Shown here: positions 1 through 12,463 of the stretch, one piece after another
Layout of the letters: every line of letters starts with the position of its first letter
Numbering within the stretch: position 1 is the stretch's first letter
Source: Ailanthus altissimus
Lineage: Eukaryota; Streptophyta; Magnoliopsida; Sapindales; Simaroubaceae
NCBI GenBank assembly: GCA_946807835.1
Contig: OX327705.1
Coordinates: 14,228,501-14,292,500 of the forward strand
Direction of reading: 5' to 3'
DNA length: 64,000 nucleotides
Program-made: the position numbers and the translations under genes
Notes under the pieces: generated by a model
The model's input: the letters and a program-made list of their open reading frames with translations, nothing else
Database searches by the model: none
Told to the model about the DNA's origin: nothing

Positions 1-1750
1 ATGCACCATTACAAATTTAATAGTTATTAAATCTTAGAACTAAAATACAATGCAAACTGATTTGCACCTTTAGTCATCATCATTGTGGGGGTAGAAATAA
101 TTGAAGGACAGTGTCTAATACGCCTTGATTATACCAAAAAAGAAAAAAAATTGCATCCATCAATATACTCCAAACTACACTAAAACCAACATTGGGTGCC
201 TTTTATAATGTCATGATAAAAATCACGCTATCAATACTTTTTAATTAAATGAAATCTACAGTTTATAATATTAATAATTTAAATTATAATTATCTTGAAA
301 TTTTTATTAACCTAGTAAAAAATTTGTTAATTGAGTAATGTTTAAAATTTTTACAAAATAAAATAGATATGATATTAGAGATATTAATCTTAGCCATTTT
401 AATTTTTTAAAATTTCTTTCTCTCTTCTTGCATTCTTTGTTCATTGTCAACCATTTTGTAAAAGAAACAAATTTAAAATAAAAAATTATAAATATATGTT
501 AATAAAATTAAATATTAATTTATAAACCACCCATAAGATGTGTGAACATAGTGTAATAATTACAAATTGATATAAATCTAGTAAATTATAACATTATATT
601 TGTAATTGTAAATTCTAACATAAAAAAATAAAACTTAACGAAAAACTTGTAAGTAAAACATAACATTTGTAAAAAATATAAATTGAAATGAAAAAATGTT
701 AATCTCAATTGTAAAGTAAAAATTGAACATAAATTTCATAATTACATATAAGATGTATAGATATAGTATAAAGTGTTAATTGATATGAAGCCAATAATAT
801 TATATTTCTAAAAAGGAATAAAACTTAATAATTTAACATAAATCTTATAAATCAACACTGACTAGCCCAATAAAGTTCACAAGTTAGTTTTGAAAGTTAT
901 AATAATTGAGAATGGAGGTTTAATAATGACAAATCTGTGAAACACTCCGCTTGGGGAGTATGGTTGCAAGACCGAAATTCAAAAGAATTGACAAGGGCCT
1001 ACATAAGCGGTGGAGCATATGGTTTAATTTGATACAACGCATAAAATAATATTTGTACTAAAGAATTCAAAATACACAACTGCAAATTTAGATATGTAAA
1101 AACTGAATGTAAATTTATAAATTTTGATTACGGGCTACATCAAATTAAAATTGAAAAATAATGATGTGATAAATATAAAATATAAAAGAGTAATGTTATA
1201 CTTTGTATACCAAATTTTTGTAGCAGTTATCGTGACACCAAAGAGTGAATGTTATGTTATAGTAAAAATACTATTTTGGGATATAAAGTAAATGAGTATA
1301 GCTTTTCTCAATATAACATTATTAGAATTAAATTAATAAAATTGTCAATTTTATCATTTATATTAATTTATCATATTAAAAATATTGTTTTAACTCAAAA
1401 AATTTAATTGATTTATTGACTCATAAAATTTGTATGTCATATTCAGATTATAAAATTCATACACATTAAAAAAAATGATAAATTTTTCCTGCACATAAAA
1501 AATTAATAGATAACATTTTAGCATATAATATCATACTTTTTTATTTTTGGTATTCTAATAAACTAATTTTATTAATTGAGATAATTGAGTATATATACTA
1601 CTATTGTGTTAATTGATTAGAATCTTTTAAATAATAAAATTAGTAGTATAGTATACTCCAAATTAATTAAAAAAAAACTGAAATTAGTTGATAATATTAT
1701 ATATTTTAACCAAAGTGATTTCTGACACTTCAAAATAACATCATTACGTA
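1..1750. other. AT-rich spacer, no gene seen
   Basis: I see no coding pattern, RNA gene or clear repeat unit here. The sequence is almost entirely A/T runs with stops in all frames. It is probably intergenic DNA or decayed transposon sequence. Confidence 0.6.
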
Positions 1751-1920
1751 TTGATTCTCTAATAATAATTGTTTTTGTGCTTTTTGAAAAGCATCGTTCC
1801 CTGTTTCAGCCCCCTCCATCAGAGAGGAGGTTAAATGGTCCTTTTAAATATTTACCCTCCTTTTTCATTTTCTCGGTTGTACATCTTTCTTTTTCGGTTT
1901 TTTAGTTTTATTCTTTGGTG

Positions 1921-2025
1921 ATGTCGGTGGCTTCCCAGTACCGGTCATGGATTTCCTTCGTTAGCGTTGAACAAGAAGAGTATTATTATGCTGCCCAGCC
2001 TTCGGCAGCCATAGTTTATCTTTGA
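1921..2025 (+). CDS. possible small ORF, 34 residues
   Basis: An ATG-to-TGA frame of 34 codons lies in a short stretch much richer in G and C than its surroundings. It follows a pyrimidine-rich leader (about 1770-1920) that resembles a plant 5' UTR. The peptide begins MSVASQYRSW and contains an acidic, tyrosine-rich patch (EQEEYYY). No family is recognised. It could be a first exon left from a lost gene, a short peptide gene, or chance. Nothing recognisable continues it downstream, where the DNA turns AT-rich again. Confidence 0.2.
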   Translation: MSVASQYRSWISFVSVEQEEYYYAAQPSAAIVYL

Positions 2026-2559
2026 CTTATATTATAATATTATTTTTTAATATTTTAGATTATTTTATGTTTATAATATAAAATTAAAATTAAAAATTAT
2101 AAAAAAAATGAAATTAAAATTTTATATACAAATTTCAAAAAAATCACAATTTAAATACAAATTATTTTTTTATATATAGCTTAAATTCATATCTACATGA
2201 CACGCAACTTTACTACATTAATATGAAGGTTGTAAAATGCAACAAAACAAAAACTTATTTTATTTAATAAGACTAAGTTTGGTCAGGTATATAGGTTAAA
2301 CATTCATTCGGCTAGATATACAAATATCATTTTATATGCAAATTTGCATTACATAAATTATAATAAACTTATTATTGGTTATAATCTTTATTTTATATTA
2401 CTATTTATGATTATTGAAACAAAATTATATATATTTTTATTTTTACTATTGACAATAAATTTCTTGTAAAAGATATTAGAATGTATATTTAAAATACGGT
2501 ATTGATGCCGTAAAAACTCTCGTGTTATTATAGAATTTTGCTCTTAATTATTTTAATAG

Positions 2560-2630
2560 GTAATGTGACACTCATTAAGTGGATGATGAGATTTATAATA
2601 ATTATAATAATTTAATGAGTGTCACATCAC
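2560..2630. repeat. short hairpin, 19-bp arms
   Basis: The arms at 2560-2578 and 2612-2630 are inverted complements with one mismatch (core TGACACTCATTAA / TTAATGAGTGTCA), separated by an AT-rich loop. This is typical of a decayed MITE or a stem in AT-rich spacer DNA. No target-site duplication was resolved. Confidence 0.5.
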
Positions 2631-2700
2631 CAACCATATCCATATGAGTTTTGAGGTGCCATTTGATATCTCTAATATTATTATAGTAAATATTTTTAAA

Positions 2701-3510
2701 AGATGGGGGTTTACTATTTAAATCCATTAAATTACTCAATAAATTCAATTTTTTTTTAATAAACCTACTATTAATCTAAAATTTTAAATTTTGTGTATAA
2801 ACCTTCCTTAATTTCTAATAAAACTTTAATAAATTAAATTATTATAACAAAATTAATTTTTACTAAATATCCATATAAAATTCAATTATAGATGATTATT
2901 CTTAAGTTTTATGGAAGTTAATTGTACAATTTATTTGACATTAAAAACAAATATATGGTTATTTGTTAAAAGCAATAGTTTTATAATAATTTAAATTAAT
3001 AACATTGTATTAATAATTAAGGGTTGTTTATAAACAAAAATTCAAAATTTAAAATTTTAAAAGAAGTGAATTTGAGATCACTCTTTAGTTGAAATCTAAT
3101 TATAAATTAAATCATCATATGGTAAACAATTCGATTTAATAAACTAAAATATAATGGTGTTTAAACAAATTTAATAAAATAACAATCTTATCATTTTTTT
3201 TAAAAAACAAATCTTCAACTTAAATGCGTAGAAAACTATTTCTTTTTTGTGATTACTAAAATTTAGACTTTAGTTTTAAATAGGTAAAATTTTAGAGAGA
3301 AAAGATTGCAAAATTTATTTAATATTAAGAATTTATATGGGTATTTAGTAAAAATTAATTTTATTATAATAATTTAATTTAGTAATCCTATATTAGAAAT
3401 TAAGACAGGTTTACAACGTAAAATTTAAAGTTTTGGGTTTTACTAGTGGGTTTATTGAGAGGATGAGGTTGTTGAGTATTTTAGTGGGTACAAATAGCTC
3501 TACCTTTTAA
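2701..3510. mobile_element. non-autonomous element with long terminal inverted repeats
   Basis: About 170 bp at 2701-2890 reappears inverted at about 3322-3510. Matching blocks include the stretch around ATTAATTTTTACTAAATA and its complement near 3342-3362. A third, more diverged copy of the right-arm sequence lies at about 2955-3060. Long TIRs with no coding capacity are typical of non-autonomous Mutator-like elements or foldback MITEs. Exact ends and a target duplication could not be fixed by eye. Confidence 0.55.
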
Positions 3511-4424
3511 ATTATGTTATTTTGTAATTGCACTACACAAAATACCAAAATTAACCTTTACTCAACCGTTATTATTAAGCAAAAACTACTAAACATACTA
3601 TAATTTCTCCGAGATTTGTGAAAAAATTATTAATTAAATATAGAATAACTACTGAACCCAAAAGCTCTCTACAAAACTCTCATGTTTGTGAAACTTTCAA
3701 GTTGAAAAGATTATAAAAGAAGGAAAAAGGAATATGAGAAGTAATTTTTTGTTGGAGGCCTGCCTTGCTAAATGCTAATCTTCTTCCATGTTTCTCTTTC
3801 TTTATTGGTTGTGAAGATAATCAAACTTGAGTGCAAGTAGTAGGTAGCTAGATAACTTAATTTCACAAAAGCTTAATGGTATGACAATGATTTTCTCAAA
3901 AATAATGAGAGACATAATTTGGATTGCTCAAAGAAAAAATTAAGGTTTATATAATTTGAGGTCTGCTGAAATATATCTAAATATATTTATTTCTTTTAGT
4001 CACTTACTTCAGAATAAAATTATAAGTATAAGAAATATTGTAGACGGATGTTACACACAAAATGTAGGAAAAAATATCACCATCGTTTAATATGAGAGTG
4101 GCAAATGAAGGTCCAAAACCACAATAAAACCTCCGCTATACAATACACAAATTCTGAAAAGCATTCATGCAATCAGACTTGGTTGCTCCGTCCGATTTTT
4201 GTATAGCTTCTTAATCAACAGTGTTTTACCAGCTGGCCTTCCCATATTAGCCGGCAAATATGCCTTAGTACTGTTCTTCACTATGCTAACCTTAGAAAAT
4301 ATCTTTGAATAATATTAAGCATTTCTCAAATAAAACAAGATTTTCAATTCTTTTATTATTCCAAGAACAATGTTTTCATGCCTTTAATTTTCTCGATACT
4401 CAAATCGGAGGCTAGCTCCCTGAT

Positions 4425-4432
4425 TATAAAAG
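4425..4432 (+). promoter_or_regulatory. TATA box of the UspA-like gene
   Basis: TATAAAAG lies about 90 bp before the ATG at 4522. That would place transcription start near 4455-4460 and leave a 5' UTR of roughly 65 nt. It is the best TATA match directly upstream of the gene. Confidence 0.5.
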
Positions 4433-4521
4433 GGTACAAAGGCCTACAAGCAATTCCTTTCTCCCTCCAATGTCCAAATAAAATTTTTCTTTCCTAAGAG
4501 AAGAGATTATATAAAGACAAT

Positions 4522-6150
4522 ATGGTTATTTGTATCAAAACTGAAGTTGACAGTGATGCAACACCGCCAGCACAAACAGTTACAAAAGGGAACAATTCAT
4601 TGGCAGAGGTTTTGGTGCCAAGGTGTTCTCCCAGCTCCTTGATTACTGACAGAAATGTAGTATTTGTAATTGATGCACTCTCCGAATTCCCATGGCGGTC
4701 TTTTCAATGGACACTTGATCATGTCATTCCGCCGGGTTGTACAGTCACCCTTCTCGGCGTCATGCCATGGATTCCCCTCGCATGTAAGACTTCATTTATT
4801 GCTTTGCATGAAATTTTACATAAGTAGAATCAGAGTCAGTTTTGAACAAGAGTTATATATGATCAAATCCCTCAAATGTGCTCTACTGCATGTATGCACA
4901 CAGTCATTAAATGACGACATGCTTTAATTTGATGCTTTGTTAATTTTCTGAGACAGTGTCATGCAAGACAAGTTTTTGGACGTATGACTTCGGGAATTTA
5001 TCAGCACTCAAAGGCAGGAGTGATTGGAAGAGCGAGCAGAAGTATCAGAAAAGCCGTGCCATAATCGAGCTTTGTGAACAAAAAGGGGTTCGTTTTCGAT
5101 TGTCCCATGCTTGCTCTAAAAGTTAAAATTTTCAGAAAATTCGGGCCATAATCGAGAAAAGGTCTTTATGTGTATTATTAACGAATTACCCTATATTTTG
5201 TAGGTTGTTCCTCACATGCAATTAGCAATGGGACACCCTTTGAGGCTTGTGGTTCTTGAAAAAACCACCAACCTTCATGCCAGTCTGGTGGTTCTCGATA
5301 GGTAAGATTGTAAAATGACGCATATAGATCAACCGACTAATAGTTTTAGGTGTTTTTAGAGTATTGCCATTGGTCCCTTTTTATTTAAATGCTTAAATTT
5401 TTCTCACATTAACTTAGGTGTTTTTAGAGTATTGCCATTAAAAGCTTGAAATTTTTTCACATTAACTTAGGTGTTTTTAGAGTATTGCCATTGGTCCCTT
5501 TTTATTTAAAAGCTTAATTGTTTTTTCAAATAGTTAATGTGACAAAAGATAAAGGTAGTAGAAAAAAAAAGTGTAAAAGCTATATTTTTATTACATTACG
5601 TTATATATAAATTGTTATATAACAAGTTTTTATATAGGTTAAATATTAATCTAAATAAAAAAAATATAATATAACATATTAATTTAAAATATAAATAATA
5701 ATTATAAATTTAGTAAGAATTAATTATCTAGATTCTTTATATTTTTACAGTTAAGTTACTTGTCTAAAGTCTCGTATTCAAATCTCTTTTATCATTTTTA
5801 TTGTTCATCTCCCGATTTTGTCATTAAAATAATGGGAGTTTTAATTTTTTTTGAGTATTTTTTTTCATTTGAATGATTCTAAGAAAATATATTTTGACAG
5901 ACATTTAAGAAAAAACAAAGCATTCTTTGCGGAGAGATTGCCAAGCAGTGTGGTGATGATGAATAGTGATGGAGGAGTTGATACCATCAAAATCCAATCT
6001 GCAATTAATCAATGCGATTTATCTCCTGGAGAATTTTCTCCAGCAACTTTACCACCAACAAAAATTATGCTCTCTGAAGAATTGTCAGAACTTCTCAACC
6101 ACAAAGGCAGTGGCATCCATGAACGAAGAATGTCGACAGAGTCCCTCTAA
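4522..6150 (+). CDS. UspA-like (adenine nucleotide alpha-hydrolase fold) protein, 4 exons, 246 aa
   Basis: Four exons join in one frame: 4522-4783, 4957-5087, 5204-5301 and 5901-6150 (741 bp, 246 aa plus stop). The introns begin GT and end AG; the donor of intron 2 (GTTCGT) is weak. The N-terminal half (VVFVIDALSE, then RSFQWTLDHVIPPG and VTLLGVMPW) matches the beta-alpha-beta start of the UspA-like domain at the N-terminus of plant receptor-like and inactive kinases. The end of the domain follows (LVVLEKTTNLHASLVVLD, then FFAERLPSSVVMMNSDG). In those relatives a kinase domain comes next; here a TAA ends the frame after an S/E-rich tail, so no kinase is encoded. Function is unproven; it may bind nucleotide or act as a signalling adaptor. 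The model is strongly supported by frame, splice sites and family pattern. Expression is unknown. Confidence 0.75.
5348..5530 (+). repeat. three-copy direct repeat inside intron 3
   Basis: The phrase AGGTGTTTTTAGAGTATTGC starts at 5348, 5416 and 5469. Copies 1 and 3 also share the following TGGTCCCTTTTTATTTAAA. Spacings of 68 and 53 bp show unequal tandem duplication within the intron. No coding role. Confidence 0.8.
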
Positions 6151-8093
6151 GTTTTTTTATTTATACCACTTTTTTCTTGAGATTTTTAAAAGTATATATT
6201 TCCCACTTTCCAGTAGTTTTCAGAGGAAAAAGTAATACTAAAAAATGATTAATTACCTCTCGAAAGAGATCATGCATAGTTTTAAAAAAACTCAAAGAAA
6301 GTGGTATATATAAAAATACTTAGGAGGACATTGGTCTTTTCACCGGTCTATTGATATTGCCATTTGGAATGAGAGAAATGAGATACTTTTTTTACAATGA
6401 AAATGCTGTAAAATATAGAATTTATTTTCAATCATATGATATTGTAGGCTCCATTTGGAATTGAGGTGTGTGGCTTTAAAGTCACATTTGCTGTAAAATA
6501 GAGCACTAACTATTAAGTAAAAGTAGATGGATATTCAAGATCTAACATTTATTTATTCAATTTTTTCTTATTAAACACCAAAACACATTGTCTTAGTAGT
6601 AAATTAAAATTGCAAAACTAAAGAACATGAACTCCAAATTGCCAAATTCAACGCTTTGCGATTATGGTCTTTCTTCTCATCGCTTTTTCTTTGTCTTCTT
6701 CATGCATAAAACATTAAACCCACAACTTCAGTTGTTTAAATAGTCTAGTGATAAAAATCTTGTAGTGTATTTCTCCATTAAAGTAGAGGTTCTAATTTTG
6801 TTTCCCCCTCTCTCAAATTAAAAAAACAAATTTAAACCCACAACTTCTTTCTTTAGTACTTTGTTACATTGTAAATAATTTGTAGAGAGAATTTAATCAT
6901 TAAAACCATCAATTAAAAGTTTAAAAAATTGCAAACCACAACTAATTAAGTTCTAGTTATTACTATCCACTTAGTATATACTGTGTAAGATTTATTAACT
7001 AAATGGTAGATGATTAATTACAGAAAAAAAAACTCATAAATTACCCATCTCTTTATTTTAAAAGATTAGGACAATATTTATAAAGTGTTTATTAAGTACT
7101 AAATAGTACTTATTAAATAATGTTCCCTTCATTACTAGAAGTGTAAAGGTATTCGTAACTTATCATTTCCAGTGATGAGTTAAATTAATTGCACACTTTC
7201 CTTAATATAAAGTTCCACTATTTATGATAGACTTTGCCGTGTCATCCATACGACAAACTAATAAAGTTATGCCATGCACGTATTTTTATTGAAGATTTGT
7301 CAGACAAATTGTAGTTGCGATGAATAAAAATATGTATTTCATGATATAAGTGGATGTATGATTGACTTTTTCGATGGGAAGATATAAAAGACCCTAAGTT
7401 ATGAAATTTTCATTACAAAAGAGTTTCTAGCCTAGACTCACGCGTGCCACGCATTACAATCTATTCTTTACCATAGAAAGGCTTTAAGGAGAGTAGGTTA
7501 AAAGCCACTTTTAAATTAATGAACTGTAGACGATGAGAAGTTTATTGCCTGAATAACTAATTAAGATTGGAGGTCTTGGTTTTATCTTAGAATTAAACCA
7601 ATATTGATTTTTAAATATAAAAGAAGAGGCTTTATTTGTTCATTTTAAATAACTCAAAAACCAATATGAATTATAATACAAAAGAGAGGAGGGATTAAAT
7701 TAAACAAAAAAAAAACTGACTTGGATTATTCGGTTTTTGAGTTAAAGCATTTTGTGTATTTGTTCATTTTTTTTATTAGTGACTAATGCGAGAAGAACAA
7801 AGAGAATTAGCTTGAAGGAGGAAGAAAAAATCCGTTAGATTTGAGAGTTAACGTTTGTTAACTTAAAACAACTTATGTCTCACAAGAAATATAAAAAGTA
7901 AATTAAGACTTAATCTTCGAAAGTATTAAATGCCGTGTCATCATAAATAGACATATAAGAGTGGATCCAAATCCATTTCGTAAACACAACTTTTGAAGTA
8001 AATTGACATAATTTTAAAGGTTTTTACATGTTTATTTATCAATCTTTATAGTTGATCTTTTTCTAGTGTTCTTTTCTTGAAATACTTACATAC
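6151..8093. other. intergenic spacer
   Basis: This holds the 3' flank of the UspA-like gene and AT-rich DNA up to the copia insertion. I see no gene or clear repeat. The five bases before the LTR (8089-8093, CATAC) match the right flank TATAC at four of five positions and are the probable target duplication. Confidence 0.5.
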
Positions 8094-8890
8094 TGTTGAA
8101 GTGGAAGCACACAAATAAATTAAAAAATTCACTTAAGTAATATAATAATACAGAATAAGTTATTAAAAAATAAAAAAAAGAAAGGATAGAAGAATAACAC
8201 ATAAAGAATTATGTGGTTCGGCAATTTGCTTACGTCAACGGCGGATCAAGATCACACTCTTCTTATATTCTGAATCACAAGGCAACCATAAAGTATGCAT
8301 ATTACAAGAAAGATCACAAAGAATACTCTTTCTTACTCTCTAGGGATTTTCTCTCACAAAGAACCACTAAGAATAACCACTAAGAATAATCACTAAGATT
8401 ATTGTTGATCACCAAGATCTCTCTAAGATCACAAAGATCTCACTAACTTGATCACAAAGGTTGTCAAGTTCACTAAGTTGTATTTACAAGCCAATTGATA
8501 GCCTTTATATAGGCCTTGGGATGTCCTAGGTATTCCCTATATGTGTGGGAGTCGTATTAGGGAGTCCTAGAGCAAGTGGGAGGCGAAATTAGAAAGTTTC
8601 CTAATTTCGGGACACTGTTCCCGCGTTCAGCGCCGCGGCGTTGGTTCGCGTCACCGCGGCGCTGGCCCAATATTTGCTGAGCGCTGCGACGCTGGATCCC
8701 AGCACCGCGGCGCTCAGGTACTGGAAGTGGCGCCGCGGCGCTCATCCTGGTCGCCGCGGCGCTGGCGCCTGATGCGCGCCCTTCTTCGATTTTTGCCTCA
8801 TTTCGTGTCCGTCTTCGATCCGTGCGCACCCTACGCACTTGGCTTGATCCCCAAATCATATTCCAATGATTTTTAATCAATATTCTTACA
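8094..8890 (-). repeat. 3' LTR of the copia element (797 bp)
   Basis: TG...CA bounded and identical in length to the other LTR. Read on the minus strand it has a TATATAAAGGC box (about 8503-8511). Upstream of that, at 8630-8770, is a run of GC-rich imperfect palindromes built on CGCCGCGGCGCTG. Short AGATCACAAAGATC-like repeats fill the region around 8280-8460. Confidence 0.95.
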
Positions 8891-8905
8891 AATCCCCTCC
8901 TTGAT
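8891..8905 (-). promoter_or_regulatory. polypurine tract
   Basis: On the minus strand GGAGGGGATT directly precedes the 3' LTR. This is the standard primer site for plus-strand DNA synthesis in LTR elements. Confidence 0.85.
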
Positions 8906-8959
8906 TCAAAATCATCCACAAAGTAACTCAATCTCTCATTTTCGCATCTTCGGTCACCC

Positions 8960-10465
8960 TTACAAAGTAGTGACTCCGGTTAAGTCCTTGCATAGGACGA
9001 ACTTAACCGAGGGCAGTGGCTTAGTCAACATATCAACAGGGTTTTTAGATGATGCTATCTTTGTCAGACTAACTTTACCACTTTGGACAATCTCACGAAT
9101 GTAATGGAGCCTCACATCAATGTGTTTCGACCTCTCATGGAACACTTGATGCTTGCTTAGGTGTGTGGCACTCTGGCTGTCACAGTATACACCGGTGTTT
9201 TCTTCTTTGTAAGCCAATATCTCCGCGCATATGCCTTTTAACCACATGGCCTCCTTTATAGCTTCACCAATATGTATATACTTTGCCTCTGTGGTAGAAA
9301 GTGCAACCACATGTTGTAGAACTGATCTCCAACACACACTACACCCAAACACTGTGAATACGTAGCCTGTCAACGATCTTCTCTTGTCAAGATCACCTAC
9401 ATAATCTGAGTCTACGTACCCTCTTACCATTTCATTGCTGTCCTCGTCCCTCTTATACACCAACCCGTGATTTGACGTTCCCTTGAGATATCTCAGAATC
9501 CACTTTACTGCAAGCCAGTGATCTTCACCTGGATTCGCCATGTATCTACTCACCACACTCACAGTCTGTGCTATGTCTGGTCTTGTGCAAACCATTGCAT
9601 ACATGATGCTCCCCACAGTGCTTGCATACGGTACTTTGCTCATCTGCAGTTTCTCATCCTCAGATGTCGGCGACTGTGCTGCTGACAGTCTGAAATGCAT
9701 GGCCAAAGGAGTAGAGACAGCCTTCGCGTTTGACATACCGAATTTCTCCAGAATTTTGCCTATATATCGCTGTTGGGACAAGAAGATAACATCTCTTCTT
9801 TCCCTCACAATGTCCATACCCAAAATTCTCTTCGCTGCTCCTAAATCCTTCATTTCAAACTCGCCACTTAACTGCTTCTTGAGCTTCTGTATTTCTTCCA
9901 CATTTTTGCATGCGATCAACATATCATCGACGTATAGAAGCAAATACATCATCCCACAACTCATGTTTTTGAAGTACACGCATCCATCATACTTGCTCCT
10001 ACTAAAGCTATAAGCCATCATAAACTCATCAAATCTTCTATACCACTGTCTAGGTGATTGCTTTAACCCGTATAATGACTTCTTTAGCAAACAAGCATGA
10101 TCTTCTTTACCGGGCTCCTCGAACCCTTGCAGCTCTGCCATGTATATTATTTCTTCAAGCTCTCCATGTAGAAAAGCTGTCTTTACATCCATTTGCTCTA
10201 GATGTAAATCAAAGTTTGCACAAATAGCTAACAAAATCCTAATAGATGTGTGCTTGACAACTGGAGAGAATATCTCATAAAAATCGACTCCCTCTCTCTG
10301 CGTAAAACCTTGTGCTACTAACCTAGCCTTAAATCTCGTAGGCTCAATCCCCGGTATCCCCTCCTTCACCTTACACACCCACTTGCACCCGACTAGCTTC
10401 TTTTGAGGTCTCTCTACCAGCTTCCAGGTATTGTTCTTCCTAAGAGAATTAATCTCTTCTTCCAT
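8960..10465 (-). pseudogene. copia reverse transcriptase and RNase H (501 codons open)
   Basis: The frame is open for 501 codons. The RT fingers/palm carry KARLVAQGF (about residues 47-55), QMDVKTAFLHG (91-101) and the catalytic YVDD at about 178-181. The C-terminal third is RNase H, with YVDSDYVGD, LSTTEAKY and CDSQSA holding the acidic residues, and it ends in the usual ...PVDMLTKPL tail. It is cut from the integrase part only by a single in-frame TAG at 10469-10471, so it is the C-terminal half of one polyprotein rather than a separate gene. It looks recently broken: all visible catalytic motifs remain. Confidence 0.9.
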
Positions 10466-10471
10466 GGCCTG

Positions 10472-11830
10472 CTACCATTCTTTCTTGTTTTCACTCTTCA
10501 TAGCCTCACCATATGTCCTAGGCTCATCATACTCAAGAGTGTAAGCAGAATTAAAAGCATAAGCAACTAAGTCTGCTTGTGCATACCTGACTGGTGGGTT
10601 AATCGTTATCTTTAGCCTGTCTCTAGCAAGCTGGTACTCTTCAAGTTCCAACTCATGAGTTCTAGTCTTCTTTTGGGTGGACTTGGAGGAACACGCCGGT
10701 GTTCTTGGTTCATCTTCAAGGATTTCCTTGTTGAAGTATTGATCTGGGGGCATATCAGATCCGTTTTCAGGCGCTACTTCAACTTCTATTGACTCGGGTG
10801 CTGAGTTTTCCTTGGTTACAGGTTTTTCTTTCTCATCTACTTGGGAGGTTTTCAACATCGTCATCTCATTGAATGTCACATCACGGCTTAGGATACTCCT
10901 TGGTGGTGTTAAGTCTTTACACCACACCTTGTATCCTTTTACTCCTTCGGGATATCCTATGAATACCCCTTTGATAGCTCTAGGTTTCAACTTCCCTTCC
11001 TTAACATGTACAAAGGCAGGGCAACCAAATATTCTAAGATGGTCATACTTCAGAGGATTGCCAGACCATTTCTTTTCTGGCGTCATGAAGTCAATTGCTG
11101 AGGAGGGACTTCTGTTTATCAAGTAAGCAACAGTCACTACAGCTTCTCCCCAGAAAGTCTTGGACATCTTCGCATTGGTAAGCATGCATCTAACCCTTTT
11201 AAGGAGGGTTCTGTTTATCCTCTCAGCTACCCCATTCTGCTGTGGTGTTGATCTTACTGTTCTGTACCTTGCGATCCCATGCTTGGCACAAAACCCATCA
11301 AACTCTTTGTTGCAAAACTCGAGGCCGTTGTCAGTTCTCAACCTCTTCACTCTTTTGCCAGTTTGATTCTCAACAAGAGTCTTCCAAGTCTTGAACACAT
11401 CAAATACTTGATCCTTTCTCTTCAACACATAGACCCACAGCTTCCTCGAATAGTCATCAATCAAGCTGAGAAAATATCTAGCACCACCACGAGTAGCTGT
11501 CTGAGCTGGTCCCCAAAGATCCGAGTGTATGTAGTCAAGAGTCCCCTTAGTCTTATGCTCGCCGGTACTGAACCTCACTCTATGTGCTTTCCCTAGCACA
11601 CAATGCTCACAAAACTCTAAGGGCTGGAACTTATCCTTACCAAACGCCTTTTGACTATATAACTCCTTTAGGTTTCTCTCGCCTAAGTGTGCCAGTCTAA
11701 GATGCCATAACTTGGTTTGCATACTCTCATCATCTACAGAGAATAGTGCAGAACCACTCACGACTTCACCCTTAAGCACATAAATACCTTTGTGCTTCTC
11801 TCCTCTCATCACTACCATGGAACCTTTCAA
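10472..11830 (-). pseudogene. copia GAG-pre-integrase and integrase
   Basis: The 452 open codons contain the HHCC zinc-binding pattern (H43, H48, C74, C77) and the integrase core D-D-E (D104 in HSDLWG, D167 in RTDNG, E203 in NGVAERINR). The C-terminal part includes FGCPAFVHV and GVFIGYPEGVKGYKVW, usual in copia integrases. The frame ends KKEW followed by TAG, then resumes directly into RT. Upstream it continues in frame toward protease, interrupted by a stop near 11875. Confidence 0.9.
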
Positions 11831-12458
11831 AACTCTTAAAATCCCTCCGTCGATCCTGATGGAACACCCATTCTAGTCTAAAGTCCCTAGTGAGATCAAG
11901 TTTCTCTTCAAGTCAGGAACATACCTAACATCTGTTAACTCTCTCACTCGCCCATCATGCAGCCTAAGCTTAACACTACTAATTCCCATCATCTGACATG
12001 CAACGTCATTACCCATTAAGACCTTACCACCATTAATAGGCTAGAAATTTGTAAACCAAGACTTGTGCGGGCACATGTGAAAAGTACAACCAGAATCTAA
12101 AACCCATTGTTCAGATTTTATACCATCAGTAGCGATGAGTGTCTCTGCGCTGTCATAACTATCATCATAGGCAAGCGCAGTATCCGCTTTCTTCTTGTCC
12201 TGTGCTTTCTTCTCAGGACAGTCCTTTTATGAAGTGCCCCTCTTTCTTGCAGCAATAGCACTTCCTAGGAGTCCTAGACTTTGACCTTGAGCCTTTTTTC
12301 TTCCCATCTCTATATGAGGGCCTTCCTCTTACAGATAAACTTTCTGCATTGCCCTCAGCCTGCTTTCCTAATAACTTTGAGTTTAATGATGATTTCACAT
12401 CACTCATCGTTAAACTCTCTCTGCCGTAGAGTAGCGTATCAACAAAACTCTCATAGCT
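11831..12458 (-). pseudogene. copia gag C-terminus (zinc knuckle) and protease
   Basis: The minus-strand frame resumes after the solo LTR with ESFVDTLLYGRESLTMSD, the usual gag C-terminal region. A CCHC knuckle follows that is broken by a one-base frameshift near 12225 (CYCCKKEGHFIK present; the last cysteine falls in another frame). The protease active site D-S-G with flanking VLDSGCTFHM is readable at about 12053-12112. In-frame stops fall near 12042 and 11875. Confidence 0.8.
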
Positions 12459-12463
12459 CTTGG

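Noticed and set aside
8557..8931. Arginine/alanine-rich frame in the left LTR (and its twin at 16273-16554)
   Set aside because: Produced by GC-rich palindromes of the LTR; present in both LTRs only because they are repeats.
9540..10013. 157-codon plus-strand frame over copia RT
   Set aside because: Antisense shadow of the strongly supported minus-strand reverse transcriptase.
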